Positions 7,423 through 16,359 of a stretch of DNA of 20,535 nt are shown in pieces; positions within the stretch are counted from its first letter, which is position 1; each line of letters opens with the position of its first letter. The stretch is from CAYLOC01 sp964385195 (GTDB taxonomy: Bacteria > Actinomycetota > Actinomycetes > Propionibacteriales > Nocardioidaceae). The notes beneath the pieces were generated by a model. It was not told where the DNA came from, did not search any database, and saw only the letters and a list, made by a program, of their open reading frames with translations. The position numbers were made by a program, and so were the translations under genes. Where the stretch lies: positions 1-20,535 of the forward strand of contig CAYLOC010000035.1 in NCBI GenBank assembly GCA_964385195.1. Reading direction: 5' to 3'.

Positions 7423-7438
7423 ACCCACCCCTTAGGAT
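7409..7438 (+). promoter_or_regulatory. Probable promoter of marR
   Basis: TTGAAG (7409-7414) and TAGGAT (7433-7438) are 18 bases apart. The expected start is at about 7445, the A of the marR ATG, so the message may be leaderless. However, AGGA at 7434-7437 could also act as a ribosome site if transcription begins further upstream. Confidence 0.5.
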
Positions 7439-7444
7439 GGTGCT

Positions 7445-7933
7445 ATGACAGTCCAGTGGCTCACCGCCGATCAACAGCGGGCCTGGCGTACCTACCTGCT
7501 CGGCACCACGTTGCTGTACGAGCGACTGGACCGGGACCTGCGCGAACAGCACGACCTGTCGCTGTCAGAGTACGAGATCCTCGTCCGGTTGTCGGAGTCC
7601 CCGGAGCAGTCGCTACGGATGGCCGAGCTTGCCGAGTCGGTGCGAAACTCCCGGAGCCGGGTCACCCACACCATCAAACGGCTGGAGGCCGACGAGTTGG
7701 TGGTACGCCGACAGTGCAGCTCCGACGGACGGGGGGTGCTGGCCGTGCTCACCGACCGCGGGATGCAGAAGCTCCGTCACGCCGCCCCCGACCACGTGCG
7801 TTCGGTCCGCGCCGGGTTGCTGGACGTGGTCGACCCCGAGGATTTCGCGGCGCTGGAGCGGGCGTTCACCAAGGTCATCGACACGCTGGAAACCGGGACA
7901 CCGGACCCGGTCCTGTCCCCGCGCGCGGACTGA
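7445..7933 (+). CDS. MarR family transcriptional regulator
   Basis: DNA-binding dimer, probably a repressor that responds to a small ligand or to oxidation. The 162-residue product has a winged helix-turn-helix at about residues 40-105. Key parts are LSLSEYEILVRLSES, then MAELAESVRNSRSRVTHTIKRLE as the recognition region, then a wing with SSDGRGVLAVLTDRG. A cysteine sits in the wing (RRQCSSDG), but there is no N-terminal OhrR-type cysteine motif, so a thiol switch is not evident. It is divergent from yceI, and the gap between them holds two palindromes over both promoters. It therefore probably controls itself and yceI. It ends tail to tail with ettA across an inverted repeat. Confidence 0.93.
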   Translation: MTVQWLTADQQRAWRTYLLGTTLLYERLDRDLREQHDLSLSEYEILVRLSESPEQSLRMAELAESVRNSRSRVTHTIKRLEADELVVRRQCSSDGRGVLAVLTDRGMQKLRHAAPDHVRSVRAGLLDVVDPEDFAALERAFTKVIDTLETGTPDPVLSPRAD

Positions 7934-7951
7934 ACCCGTGGGCGCCCACCG

Positions 7952-8005
7952 CGATTCGTCCGAGTGAGGCGAGATGTCCCCCGGCAGCGCTGGTCGGACG
8001 AATCG
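7952..8005. repeat. Inverted repeat with TTCGTCCGA arms between marR and ettA
   Basis: Bases 7952-7963 and 7994-8005 are perfect 12-bp complements around a 30-nt loop. The position, between two facing genes, fits a terminator, but the loop is long. The same arm core and a similar loop length occur at 15072-15123. Just before it, 7938-7949 is the loop-free palindrome GTGGGCGCCCAC. Confidence 0.65.
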
Positions 8006-8010
8006 GTAGG

Positions 8011-9693
<1,683 letters not shown>

Positions 9694-9755
9694 GATGCGC
9701 CCCAGCCTACGACGAGTCCGCGCCGCCGCCGAATCGTCAGGACGCGGTCAGAAAC

Positions 9756-10238
9756 TCACCCGACCCGGGCGACCGCGGGCTGCTCAGCGGTGCTTCCAGA
9801 GGCGGCCGCTGCGGCCTCCTCGACCTCCCGCACGGCCGCCACCGCCGGGTCCGGCTCGTCCGGAGCGGACTCGCTTCGTGCCATCTTGGTGAACCGTGCC
9901 GTCCCCCGGCCCAGGTCGTGACCGATCGCCAGCGCCTCCACCACGAACCGGGACGTCTTGGCGCCGTCATCGCGCTCCCACTCCTGGGTCCGGAGCTTGC
10001 CGACCACGACGACCGGGTCGCCGCAGTGCAGCGACGTGGCGATGTTCGCGGCGAGCGCGCGCCAGCACTGGACGCTGAACCAGTTGGTGGTGCCATCGAC
10101 GTACCGCTGCTGCTGCCGGTCGAATCGACGCGGCGTGGAGGCCAGGCGGAACGTGCTCAGGTCGACGCCCCCGGCGACGGTGCGGTGGTCGATGTCGGTG
10201 CCGACGTGGCCCACGATGTGCATGACGGTCTCGGTCAT
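9756..10238 (-). CDS. ssb: Single-stranded DNA-binding protein, SsbB-like paralogue without acidic tail
   Basis: Binds single-stranded DNA through an OB fold. The 160-residue product shows SSB features: an N-terminal strand (MHIVGHVGTD), TNWFSVQCWRALAANIA at about 52-68, GDPVVVVGKL, and GHDLGRGTARF near 105-115. The C-terminal third is Ala/Glu-rich and ends in AVARVG. The acidic DDDIPF-type tip that replicative SSB uses to recruit partners is absent. This recalls the second SSB (SsbB) of Streptomyces, which also lacks the tip and is linked to differentiation or competence-like roles rather than essential replication. The ATG at 10238 follows GGAGGAG. It lies upstream of ettA on the same strand, an association I cannot explain functionally. 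Confidence 0.9.
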   Translation of the reverse strand: MTETVMHIVGHVGTDIDHRTVAGGVDLSTFRLASTPRRFDRQQQRYVDGTTNWFSVQCWRALAANIATSLHCGDPVVVVGKLRTQEWERDDGAKTSRFVVEALAIGHDLGRGTARFTKMARSESAPDEPDPAVAAVREVEEAAAAASGSTAEQPAVARVG

Positions 10239-10338
10239 CTCTCCTCCAAGTGCTCGGATGCAGGTATCACGCAGCAGCCTGTCGGAGGAACGTGCACGAC
10301 TCCAGACGCGGACCCGAACCTGTGGACACCCTGTCCGA

Positions 10339-10372
10339 GAACCGCCCCTTGTGGACGGCGGGGCCGCGGTTC
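10339..10372 (-). terminator. Imperfect hairpin at the end of the downstream GTPase gene
   Basis: GAACC (10339-10343) pairs with GGTTC (10368-10372), and GCCCC (10344-10348) pairs with GGGGC (10360-10364), with a 3-base bulge. It overlaps the stop codon of the 553-residue GTPase gene and could end that transcript before ssb. There is no T-run. Confidence 0.4.
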
Positions 10373-12032
10373 AGGAGCGCAGCGCAGTGCGGATACCGTC
10401 ACGGCAGGAACGGTAGGCCAGCACCTCCACCGTGACCGGGTCGAGGACCAGGTCGGTGACGACAGCGGCGATCGCCTCCCGGAGCCGTCGCTCGGCCTGC
10501 CGGGACCGTCGACGGGCCGACCACCGCGAGAGCAGACGGCACACGAACGCGACCACAACCCCCACGACGGCTCCGCCGATCAGCATGGCCGTGGGTACGG
10601 GGATCCCGAACCAGTCCGGCGTGGCGGGCTGGGGGACGCGAAGGAACCCGCAGACCGCCAGCGCGGCCAGCCACAGCCCGCCCGCGACGGCGATGACGAA
10701 CAGCAGCCACTGAAGCACGTTCACGATCCGCCACCACACCGGCGTACGGCTGATGCCGGTGTCGGTCGACGCGACCGCCTGGTCGAGTGCGTCGGTGAGG
10801 TCCCCGACGCGGGAGACCGAGGCCGACCGGACCGCGTCCGTCCACGCCTGCGGCATACCGCTGGTGAGCCTGTCGGCCATCTCGCGGACGGAGGCGTCGA
10901 CGCGTGCTCGCTGCACCGGCGTCGCGGCGGGCACCGAGGAACGCGGCGCACGGAGCGTGCCGCCGGAGTCGGAGACGGCGCGCTCCAGGTGCAGCCGCTT
11001 CAACGGGTCCGGACGGAGGCGGGTCAGCCACTTCGTCACCGGCCAGCCCGTGGCCCGCCGGGACCGCTGCAGCGACGCCCCGTGGATCGCCTCGACGACA
11101 ACCGGGACCCCGGCCGCGTCCGCACAGGCGTCGACCAGCTCCTCGCGACTGTCGGCGTGCAGGTCGCGGGGGTCGGCGTCACCGGTCTCGGCACGCAGCA
11201 CCTCTGCTGCGGCGGTGACGTCGGCAGCAGCCCGGGCCGTGGCGGAACGCTTCTTGCTGATGCGCTCGGCGATCGTCTTCCGGAGCTCCTCGATGCCGTC
11301 CCCGCGGGTTGCCGAGGTCGCCAGCAGCGGCACCGACTCCAGTCCGTCCTCGACAAGCAGCCGGCGTACGTCGCCCAGCGCGGCCTTGGCCTCGGCAACG
11401 GACAGCTCGTCGATGTGGTTCAGGACCACGATCGTCACGTCCTGGTGGTTCCCCAGGCCACGCAGGTAACGCTCGTGCAGCGCGGCGTCGGCGTACTTCT
11501 GCGGGTCGAGGATCCAGACCAGCAGGTCGGCGTACTGCACCAGCCGCTCTACTTCCAGCCGGTGCGCCATCTCGGTGGAGTCATGGTCGGGCAGATCCAG
11601 CAGGACCAGGCCCTCCAGTTCGTGCTGGGCATCGCTGGAATCCAGCATGCTCATCCGGTTGATCTGGTGTCGGGGCGGGACGCCGAGCCAGTCCAGCAGC
11701 GCCCCCGCCCCCGCTGGCGCCCAGGAGCACGCGAGGGTCCACGACGTCGTGGGCCGGCGGACGCCTACCGCGGCGAGGTCGAGGTCGGTGATCAGGTTGA
11801 AGATCGAGGACTTCCCCGATCCGGTCGCCCCGGCGAGCGCCACCACGGTGTGGTCCCCGGAGAGGCGCAGCCGGGCAGCAGCCCGATCAGCGACGCCGGC
11901 GACCTCCTGCACCACCTCGTCGTCGACCCGTCCCCGTGCGGACTCGACCGCCTGCTGCAGTCCCTCGATCCGGGTCACCAGGTCCGCACTGCGCCCGCTG
12001 ACCCGGCGTAGCACGTCCCGCAGCGCCGTCAT
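10371..12032 (-). CDS. Membrane-associated dynamin-like GTPase, second of a tandem pair
   Basis: A 553-residue P-loop GTPase with a membrane-anchored C-terminus. It has G1 GATGSGKS at 68-75, RPTT at about 93-96 as the likely G2 threonine, G3 DLPDHDS at 146-152, G4 NHID at 205-208 and G5 SATRGDG near 240. A long helical region (about 250-430) precedes two membrane helices at about 435-463 and 477-501 and a basic tail. Automatic annotation may call it YfjP-like or ribosome-binding GTPase. The arrangement fits bacterial dynamin-like proteins better, and the adjacent partner strengthens that. The start codon overlaps the stop of the upstream GTPase gene by four bases (ATGA), so the two are translationally coupled. 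The role is inferred to be membrane remodelling or septation support, as proposed for the Streptomyces DynA/DynB pair; not proven here. Confidence 0.8.
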   Translation of the reverse strand: MTALRDVLRRVSGRSADLVTRIEGLQQAVESARGRVDDEVVQEVAGVADRAAARLRLSGDHTVVALAGATGSGKSSIFNLITDLDLAAVGVRRPTTSWTLACSWAPAGAGALLDWLGVPPRHQINRMSMLDSSDAQHELEGLVLLDLPDHDSTEMAHRLEVERLVQYADLLVWILDPQKYADAALHERYLRGLGNHQDVTIVVLNHIDELSVAEAKAALGDVRRLLVEDGLESVPLLATSATRGDGIEELRKTIAERISKKRSATARAAADVTAAAEVLRAETGDADPRDLHADSREELVDACADAAGVPVVVEAIHGASLQRSRRATGWPVTKWLTRLRPDPLKRLHLERAVSDSGGTLRAPRSSVPAATPVQRARVDASVREMADRLTSGMPQAWTDAVRSASVSRVGDLTDALDQAVASTDTGISRTPVWWRIVNVLQWLLFVIAVAGGLWLAALAVCGFLRVPQPATPDWFGIPVPTAMLIGGAVVGVVVAFVCRLLSRWSARRRSRQAERRLREAIAAVVTDLVLDPVTVEVLAYRSCRDGIRTALRS

Positions 12033-13747
12033 CGGATGTCCCCGAGCAGCCGGATGTCCTCCACTTTCCGGGTCAGGTCAAGGACTGCCTCCGCGGCTTC
12101 GTCGGACGCCGGATAGCCGTGCAGCAGGGTGTGGTAACGGTCCCGTTCGGAGGCCCAGAGGGCCTCCACACGCTCGTGCAGATCCTGCCGCGCCTGCTGG
12201 ACCAACCGGCGTACCGCCTGGTCACCGAATACCGCCTCCAGGATCCGCTGGGCAACGACCGCGGTACCGCCGGCCACCCCGACCTCGGCGCCGGTCAGAC
12301 CCGCTGTCTGGACGAAGATCACCATCATCAACGCCACCCCCAGTCCATTGACGCCGTAGGCGAGGAACCGGGCGGTGGTACGCCGTCCGGCCCCCTCGCG
12401 GCGGACCAGGTCCAGTACGCCGCCCTGCCAGTCGCGCACCGTGCGGGCCGCGGCCTCGCGCAGCCCGCGCGATGCCCGGCCGATGTCGTCCGGGCCGGTG
12501 CCGAGGAGCCGGTTGCCCGCTGGGTGGGAGCGCCAGGCCCGCGCTGCACGTTCGGCGGCGGACTCGGCGTGTTCGACGATGAGTGTCTCCATCCCGGACT
12601 CCACGGCTACCTGGATGCGCTGCTCCGGTCGGGGGTGGCCCTTCACCATGCGCCACAGCCGGTTGCGAAACCGGCCGACGCGCTCCTCCAGGCTCTTGAA
12701 GAACTCACCGGTCCCGACGAACTCCTGCCAGCGTGCGAGCACTTCGCCGCGCAGCAGCGTGCCGTCCTGGGTCGCGGCGTCGATGGTCGCCAGGGTCTCG
12801 TCGTACGCCGAGTCGACGGCACGAGCGAGCTCGGCGATGACCTCCGCCTGGTGGCGAAGCGCGGCCGCGACGACGCGGGACCGGCCGGGGATGGAGGCAA
12901 TCGCGCCGTCCAGAGTCTTGCGGACCACCGCGGCACGCGCGTCCGCATCCCGGGCCAGGTCGTCGAGCCAGGCCCGCACCTCGTGCACGGCTCCGGGGGG
13001 AAGCAGCCCCTCGTCGTCCAGCGGGGACTCCACCACCTGGAACAGCCGGGCATCCTGCAGGCCGCGGGTCTGCAGCATCCGGTCGAGGTGGCTGCTGACC
13101 TCGCGTGCGGCCTCGGGTGCGACACGGTCCAGGACGACGGCGACGGCGGTGCTGCGGTCGACGGCGGTGGCGAGGAAGTCCCACGGCACCTGGTCGGCGT
13201 ACCGTGCGGCGGAGGTGACGAACAGCCAAAGGTCGGCGGCCGCCAGCAACTGCGCCGCCAGCTCCCGGTTTCGGCGTTCGACGGAGTCGATGTCCGGGGC
13301 ATCGAGGATCGCCAGGCCAGCGGGAACGGCGTCCGTCGGTACGAGCTGCAGCTGTCCTTGGTCAGCACTGGGTCGGTCGGTGCGTTCGAGCTGCGGCAGC
13401 AACCGGTCGACGCCGAACCACTCTGCGTCGGCGGGGTGGTGCACCAGGACCGGGGACCGGGTGGTGGGCCGGATGACTCCGGAGGTGCTGACAGGACTGC
13501 CGACGAGTGCGTTGACAAGTGTCGACTTGCCGGCCCCGGTCGACCCACCAACGACGGCGAGCAACGGGGCGTCCACCTGCACCAACCGGGGCAGTACGTA
13601 GTCGTCGAGTTGCTGGACCAGGCTGCCTCGTTGCCGCTCCGCCTCCTCCGCATCAGGCGTCAGCGGCGAAACGGGATGGTCAACCAGCCCCTGCCGCAGT
13701 CGCAGCAGTGCACCGAGCAACTCCGTGGGGGGAGCGGGGTCGGGCAC
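12029..13747 (-). CDS. Dynamin-family GTPase, first of a tandem pair
   Basis: A 572-residue P-loop protein that pairs with the downstream GTPase. G1 is GSTGAGKS at 68-75, RPTT lies at 93-96, and G3 is DAPDIDS at 149-155. The G4 position appears as VLDRV (205-209) instead of a clean NKxD, so guanine recognition may be altered. A long helical stretch follows, then a hydrophobic region at about 455-500 (GLGVALMMVIFVQTAGL and a Gly/Ala/Val-rich second part) that could insert into a membrane. The start is GTG at 13747, with AGGAG six bases upstream. Its stop overlaps the next ATG by four bases. Paired dynamin-like proteins are known to work together in bacteria, and coupled translation suggests a defined ratio. 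The product is unlikely to be an ABC transporter despite the P-loop. Confidence 0.8.
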   Translation of the reverse strand: MPDPAPPTELLGALLRLRQGLVDHPVSPLTPDAEEAERQRGSLVQQLDDYVLPRLVQVDAPLLAVVGGSTGAGKSTLVNALVGSPVSTSGVIRPTTRSPVLVHHPADAEWFGVDRLLPQLERTDRPSADQGQLQLVPTDAVPAGLAILDAPDIDSVERRNRELAAQLLAAADLWLFVTSAARYADQVPWDFLATAVDRSTAVAVVLDRVAPEAAREVSSHLDRMLQTRGLQDARLFQVVESPLDDEGLLPPGAVHEVRAWLDDLARDADARAAVVRKTLDGAIASIPGRSRVVAAALRHQAEVIAELARAVDSAYDETLATIDAATQDGTLLRGEVLARWQEFVGTGEFFKSLEERVGRFRNRLWRMVKGHPRPEQRIQVAVESGMETLIVEHAESAAERAARAWRSHPAGNRLLGTGPDDIGRASRGLREAAARTVRDWQGGVLDLVRREGAGRRTTARFLAYGVNGLGVALMMVIFVQTAGLTGAEVGVAGGTAVVAQRILEAVFGDQAVRRLVQQARQDLHERVEALWASERDRYHTLLHGYPASDEAAEAVLDLTRKVEDIRLLGDIR

Positions 13748-13823
13748 GGCGACTCCTGATCGGGTGGACGCAGGTTCGAGTATCGGACACTGGCTACCGG
13801 CAGTCTAAAGGCCGCGGAGCGAG

Positions 13824-15047
13824 CTACCAGCTTGACCGTTCCCGCGACACCCGCGGCACCATGGTCTGCAGCTCCTCCGGCAACATCACGGTGCCCCGGA
13901 ACGCGCGCACCTCTGCGACGAGCTCGCGTTCCCGCGCCCGCTCGGACTCTCCGGCGGTACCGCGGACCACCTGTTCCCGTAGCCAGCTCAGCTCCATCCC
14001 GACCCGCTGCAGTCGACGAACGCGGTCCCGTTCGGCCTTGCCGTACCGGCGGACGTACCTGCGTACCTGCCGGCGGCCGCGTGGGCGCGCGATCACATCG
14101 ACGTACGACGGCGGTAGCCAGCCATAGGCGGTGTAGTCGTCCAGTCGGTCCGCGGCATGCCGCCACTCCCGCTGCCGCAGCGCCACCACGATCCCCACCA
14201 GTACGCCGAGCGTGGGAAGCAGGATCACGCCGTACACGGCGGCCAGGTCGTTCCCGCTTACGAACGACACCGCAGCGTTGTACCCCATGTGCAGCAGGAC
14301 GGCCGCGCAGAACCCCGCCACCGGTGCGAGCACACGCACCCCCACATGTCGGTAGTGCAGCGCCAACCCGATGCCCAGCCCGGTCATCATCGTGAACATC
14401 GGGTGCACGAACGGGGCAGCCACGCCCCGCCACCAGAACAGGTTCTCCACCGCGCTGAGCGCGACATCCTTGCTCCCCTGGTAGTTCTGCACCTGCTGGT
14501 AGAGCTGGGAGTAGTACACGATGTTCTCGGTGAACGCGAAGCCGACTCCCACGAGGCCGCCGTAAACCACCCCGGCCGTCACTGCGTGGAAGCGGAGACG
14601 GCGCCACCACACCAGGAAGAACACGATCGAGCCCTTCATCGTCTCCTCGACCCACGGCGCGACGAATACCGCGCTGCGCGTCCCTCCGCCGCCGACGTCG
14701 CCGACCTTCTGCGCCAGCCAGCTGTTCAGCTCCAAGGAGAAGTAGGCGGCCGCGAGCATCCCCCAGCACAGCGCGACCACCAGCAGCCGTCGCGGCTCCG
14801 GGCGTACCCGGTTCAGCCAGACGAAGATCGCCGCGAGGGGGATCACGGGCACGAACGCGAACAGCACGCCGTACCCCAAGGCGCCGGTGCCGATGTGGTC
14901 CCGCAGGCTGAGGTAGATCTGCCAGCCACAGGCGGCACCGGCCGCACCCAGCAGCACCGCCACCGTTACCGTCGGCCAACGACTACGTCGCAGCCGCGCG
15001 GCCGCGGCCTCGCGTGATGCGGGGGCGACAGAGGCGGCAGCGGTCAC
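13824..15047 (-). CDS. PrsW-family intramembrane metalloprotease
   Basis: Multi-pass membrane protein resembling PrsW, the protease that makes the first cut in Bacillus RsiW to release a sigma factor. The 407-residue product has about eight membrane segments between residues 25 and 310. The family motifs are all present: WVEETMK (Glu134, Glu135), AFTENI (Glu174), FVHPMF (His215) and LLHMGYN (His253, Asn257). After about residue 310 there is a roughly 100-residue cytoplasmic tail rich in Arg and Glu, longer than in Bacillus PrsW. Its target is unknown and no anti-sigma factor gene is nearby. The start is GTG at 15047 with only a weak AGGG upstream. A TAGGGT six bases before the GTG suggests a leaderless message. 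Confidence 0.9.
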   Translation of the reverse strand: MTAAASVAPASREAAAARLRRSRWPTVTVAVLLGAAGAACGWQIYLSLRDHIGTGALGYGVLFAFVPVIPLAAIFVWLNRVRPEPRRLLVVALCWGMLAAAYFSLELNSWLAQKVGDVGGGGTRSAVFVAPWVEETMKGSIVFFLVWWRRLRFHAVTAGVVYGGLVGVGFAFTENIVYYSQLYQQVQNYQGSKDVALSAVENLFWWRGVAAPFVHPMFTMMTGLGIGLALHYRHVGVRVLAPVAGFCAAVLLHMGYNAAVSFVSGNDLAAVYGVILLPTLGVLVGIVVALRQREWRHAADRLDDYTAYGWLPPSYVDVIARPRGRRQVRRYVRRYGKAERDRVRRLQRVGMELSWLREQVVRGTAGESERARERELVAEVRAFRGTVMLPEELQTMVPRVSRERSSW

Positions 15048-15053
15048 AGGGCC

Positions 15054-15082
15054 ACCCTACGGCGGCACCGGGGTTCGTCCGA
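15054..15082 (-). promoter_or_regulatory. Possible promoter of the PrsW-type gene, leaderless
   Basis: On the minus strand TCGGAC (15082-15077) and TAGGGT (15059-15054) are 17 bases apart, which places the start at the GTG codon. The upstream box is a poor match to TTGACA. It lies in one arm of an inverted repeat whose other arm has the same hexamer at the same distance from the tRNA promoter. Confidence 0.35.
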
Positions 15083-15123
15083 CCGGTACAGGCAGGAACC
15101 ACCTCGGGTGCGTCGGACGAACC
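15072..15123. repeat. Inverted repeat with TTCGTCCGA arms between prsW and tRNA-Arg
   Basis: Bases 15072-15083 and 15112-15123 are perfect 12-bp complements around a 28-nt loop. The shared arm core GTTCGTCCGA/ATTCGTCCGA and loop size link it to the repeat at 7952-8005. Here the flanking genes point away from it, so a terminator role is unlikely. Confidence 0.7.
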
Positions 15124-15141
15124 GGCCCGGCTCACTAGAAT
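15113..15141 (+). promoter_or_regulatory. Promoter of tRNA-Arg
   Basis: TAGAAT (15136-15141) is a good -10 box, about 14 bases before the mature tRNA, giving a short leader of roughly 8 bases. The hexamer 17 bases upstream is TCGGAC, a weak -35 that lies in the right arm of the inverted repeat. Confidence 0.55.
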
Positions 15142-15155
15142 GAAGCCTGGCTCTG

Positions 15156-15229
15156 GCGCTCGTAGCTCAGCTGGACAGAGCAACGGACTTCTAATCCGTC
15201 GGTCGCGAGTTCGAATCTCGCCGGGCGCA
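15156..15229 (+). tRNA. tRNA-Arg (anticodon TCT)
   Basis: A 74-base cloverleaf folds cleanly. The acceptor GCGCTCG pairs with CGGGCGC (one T-G pair), the D stem is GCTC/GAGC, the anticodon stem is ACGGA/TCCGT with loop CTTCTAA, and the T stem is GCGAG/CTCGC with loop TTCGAAT. Loop positions 3-5 read TCT, so it decodes AGA and probably AGG, both rare arginine codons in G+C-rich genomes. The discriminator base is A at 15229. CCA is not encoded (next bases are CCG), as is normal in actinobacteria. tRNA 3' ends are common integration targets, and the next gene is of unusual composition. Confidence 0.96.
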
Positions 15230-15327
15230 CCGCACGTATCACGCCCATGTATCAGGCGATCACGATCCGCCTCCCTCAAAATTGCTGCGACCCATTCACC
15301 GCAGCGTTCCCGTCGATAGGGGGAGTC

Positions 15328-16359
15328 GTGGACCGAACTCACGGCGTCGTTGTCGTCGTCATGCTGACCCACCGGGACCCGCCGCTCGTCCGCCGGATCG
15401 CTGACCGCGTGCTGAGGGGCTACAACACTGCCGTGGTGATCCATCACGATCCGCGGGGCCCCGACCTGCACATGCAGCGGCAAGCAGGTGTGCTCGTCAT
15501 GCCCCGCCCGCGTCCTGCGCCCTGGGGACGTGCCGCGCTGGCGAGCGCCACCCTCGACGCCTTGGAGTTCGCCTATGCCGTGGTCCCCGAAATGTCGTGG
15601 TTGCTCGTGGTCTCGGGCCAGGACTACCCATGCTGCGCCATGACCGATATCGAGGATGAACTCGCCGTGAGCCCGTACGACGCCTATGAACGGCACTCAA
15701 GGATCGACCGCAGCCCTTCAGCCGTGGAAGACCCCTGGCTGGCACTGACACGGACCCGCTACCTGCACAAGCGACGCATCCCAGGCTCCCACCATCACCT
15801 GCCGTGCCCACGTGTGCCGCCATTCGGTCACGGCACGGATCTCTACATCGGCAACATGTGGACTAACCTCAACGCCGCCGCGGTTGAACATGTCCTGACA
15901 CAACGGGCGCGCTCTGCGCGAGTCGAACGCTATCTCGCTCGGTGCCAGGTGCCGGACGAGGCGTTGTTGCCTACGCTGTTGATGAACGGCCGCGGTGGGC
16001 TGCGCGTCGCGAACGACCGCAAGCGATTCATCCGCTGGCGTCCGAGCGAGTCTCATCCGGAAACACTGACCGCTGCCGACGCGGAGTTGATCCGCACCAG
16101 CGGAGACTTCTTTGCTCGCAAGGTCTCGGCCGAGTCGCCGTTGCTGGACGATTTGGATGCCATGAGTACGGGGCCGGGAGCGCTGCGGCAGCAGTTGGGG
16201 GTCATTCGCCCCCGCAGGGAACCAACTGCTGCCAAATCGCTCCCCGGAAGTCATCCAGCCGCCCTGCAAGAGACCGGTGTGCCCTCGCGGGTCACCTGGA
16301 GCCGGATAACCGACGTACCACCGGAGCGACCACATCGACGAACTGCTCCGGAACGGTGA
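15328..16359 (+). CDS. GT14-type glycosyltransferase (beta-1,6-N-acetylglucosaminyltransferase Branch family)
   Basis: Probable sugar transferase acting on a surface glycan; donor and acceptor are not predictable. Core motifs of the Branch family (PF02485) are visible in the 343-residue product. They are an N-terminal VVVVVMLTHRDPP strand and loop, VIHHDPRG near 37-44, LLVVSGQDYP near 90-99, DLYIGNMWTNL near 172, PDEALLPTLLMN near 211, and a C-terminal FARKVSAES near 265. The last 70 residues look non-conserved. The GTG at 15328 follows AGGGGG closely; an in-frame ATG at 15247 would add a leader unlike the family. There is no signal peptide. G+C is lower than around it: 15601-15720 counts 73 of 120 G+C. 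It starts 98 bases after tRNA-Arg, and its final 68 bases overlap the end of the LLM gene, which suggests acquired DNA or a disturbed 3' end. Confidence 0.8.
   Translation: MDRTHGVVVVVMLTHRDPPLVRRIADRVLRGYNTAVVIHHDPRGPDLHMQRQAGVLVMPRPRPAPWGRAALASATLDALEFAYAVVPEMSWLLVVSGQDYPCCAMTDIEDELAVSPYDAYERHSRIDRSPSAVEDPWLALTRTRYLHKRRIPGSHHHLPCPRVPPFGHGTDLYIGNMWTNLNAAAVEHVLTQRARSARVERYLARCQVPDEALLPTLLMNGRGGLRVANDRKRFIRWRPSESHPETLTAADAELIRTSGDFFARKVSAESPLLDDLDAMSTGPGALRQQLGVIRPRREPTAAKSLPGSHPAALQETGVPSRVTWSRITDVPPERPHRRTAPER

Noticed and set aside
9918..12011. Plus-strand open frame of about 697 codons
   Set aside because: It is antisense to ssb and the second GTPase and crosses a gene boundary. The product is low in complexity, rich in Arg, Gly and Asp, with no domain.
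12119..13759. Plus-strand open frame of about 546 codons
   Set aside because: It is antisense to the first dynamin-family GTPase. No motif or ribosome site supports it.
15230..15327. Integrase, att repeat or small gene between tRNA-Arg and the glycosyltransferase
   Set aside because: Only about 98 bases are present, with no convincing frame, and no second copy of the tRNA 3' end was seen downstream.
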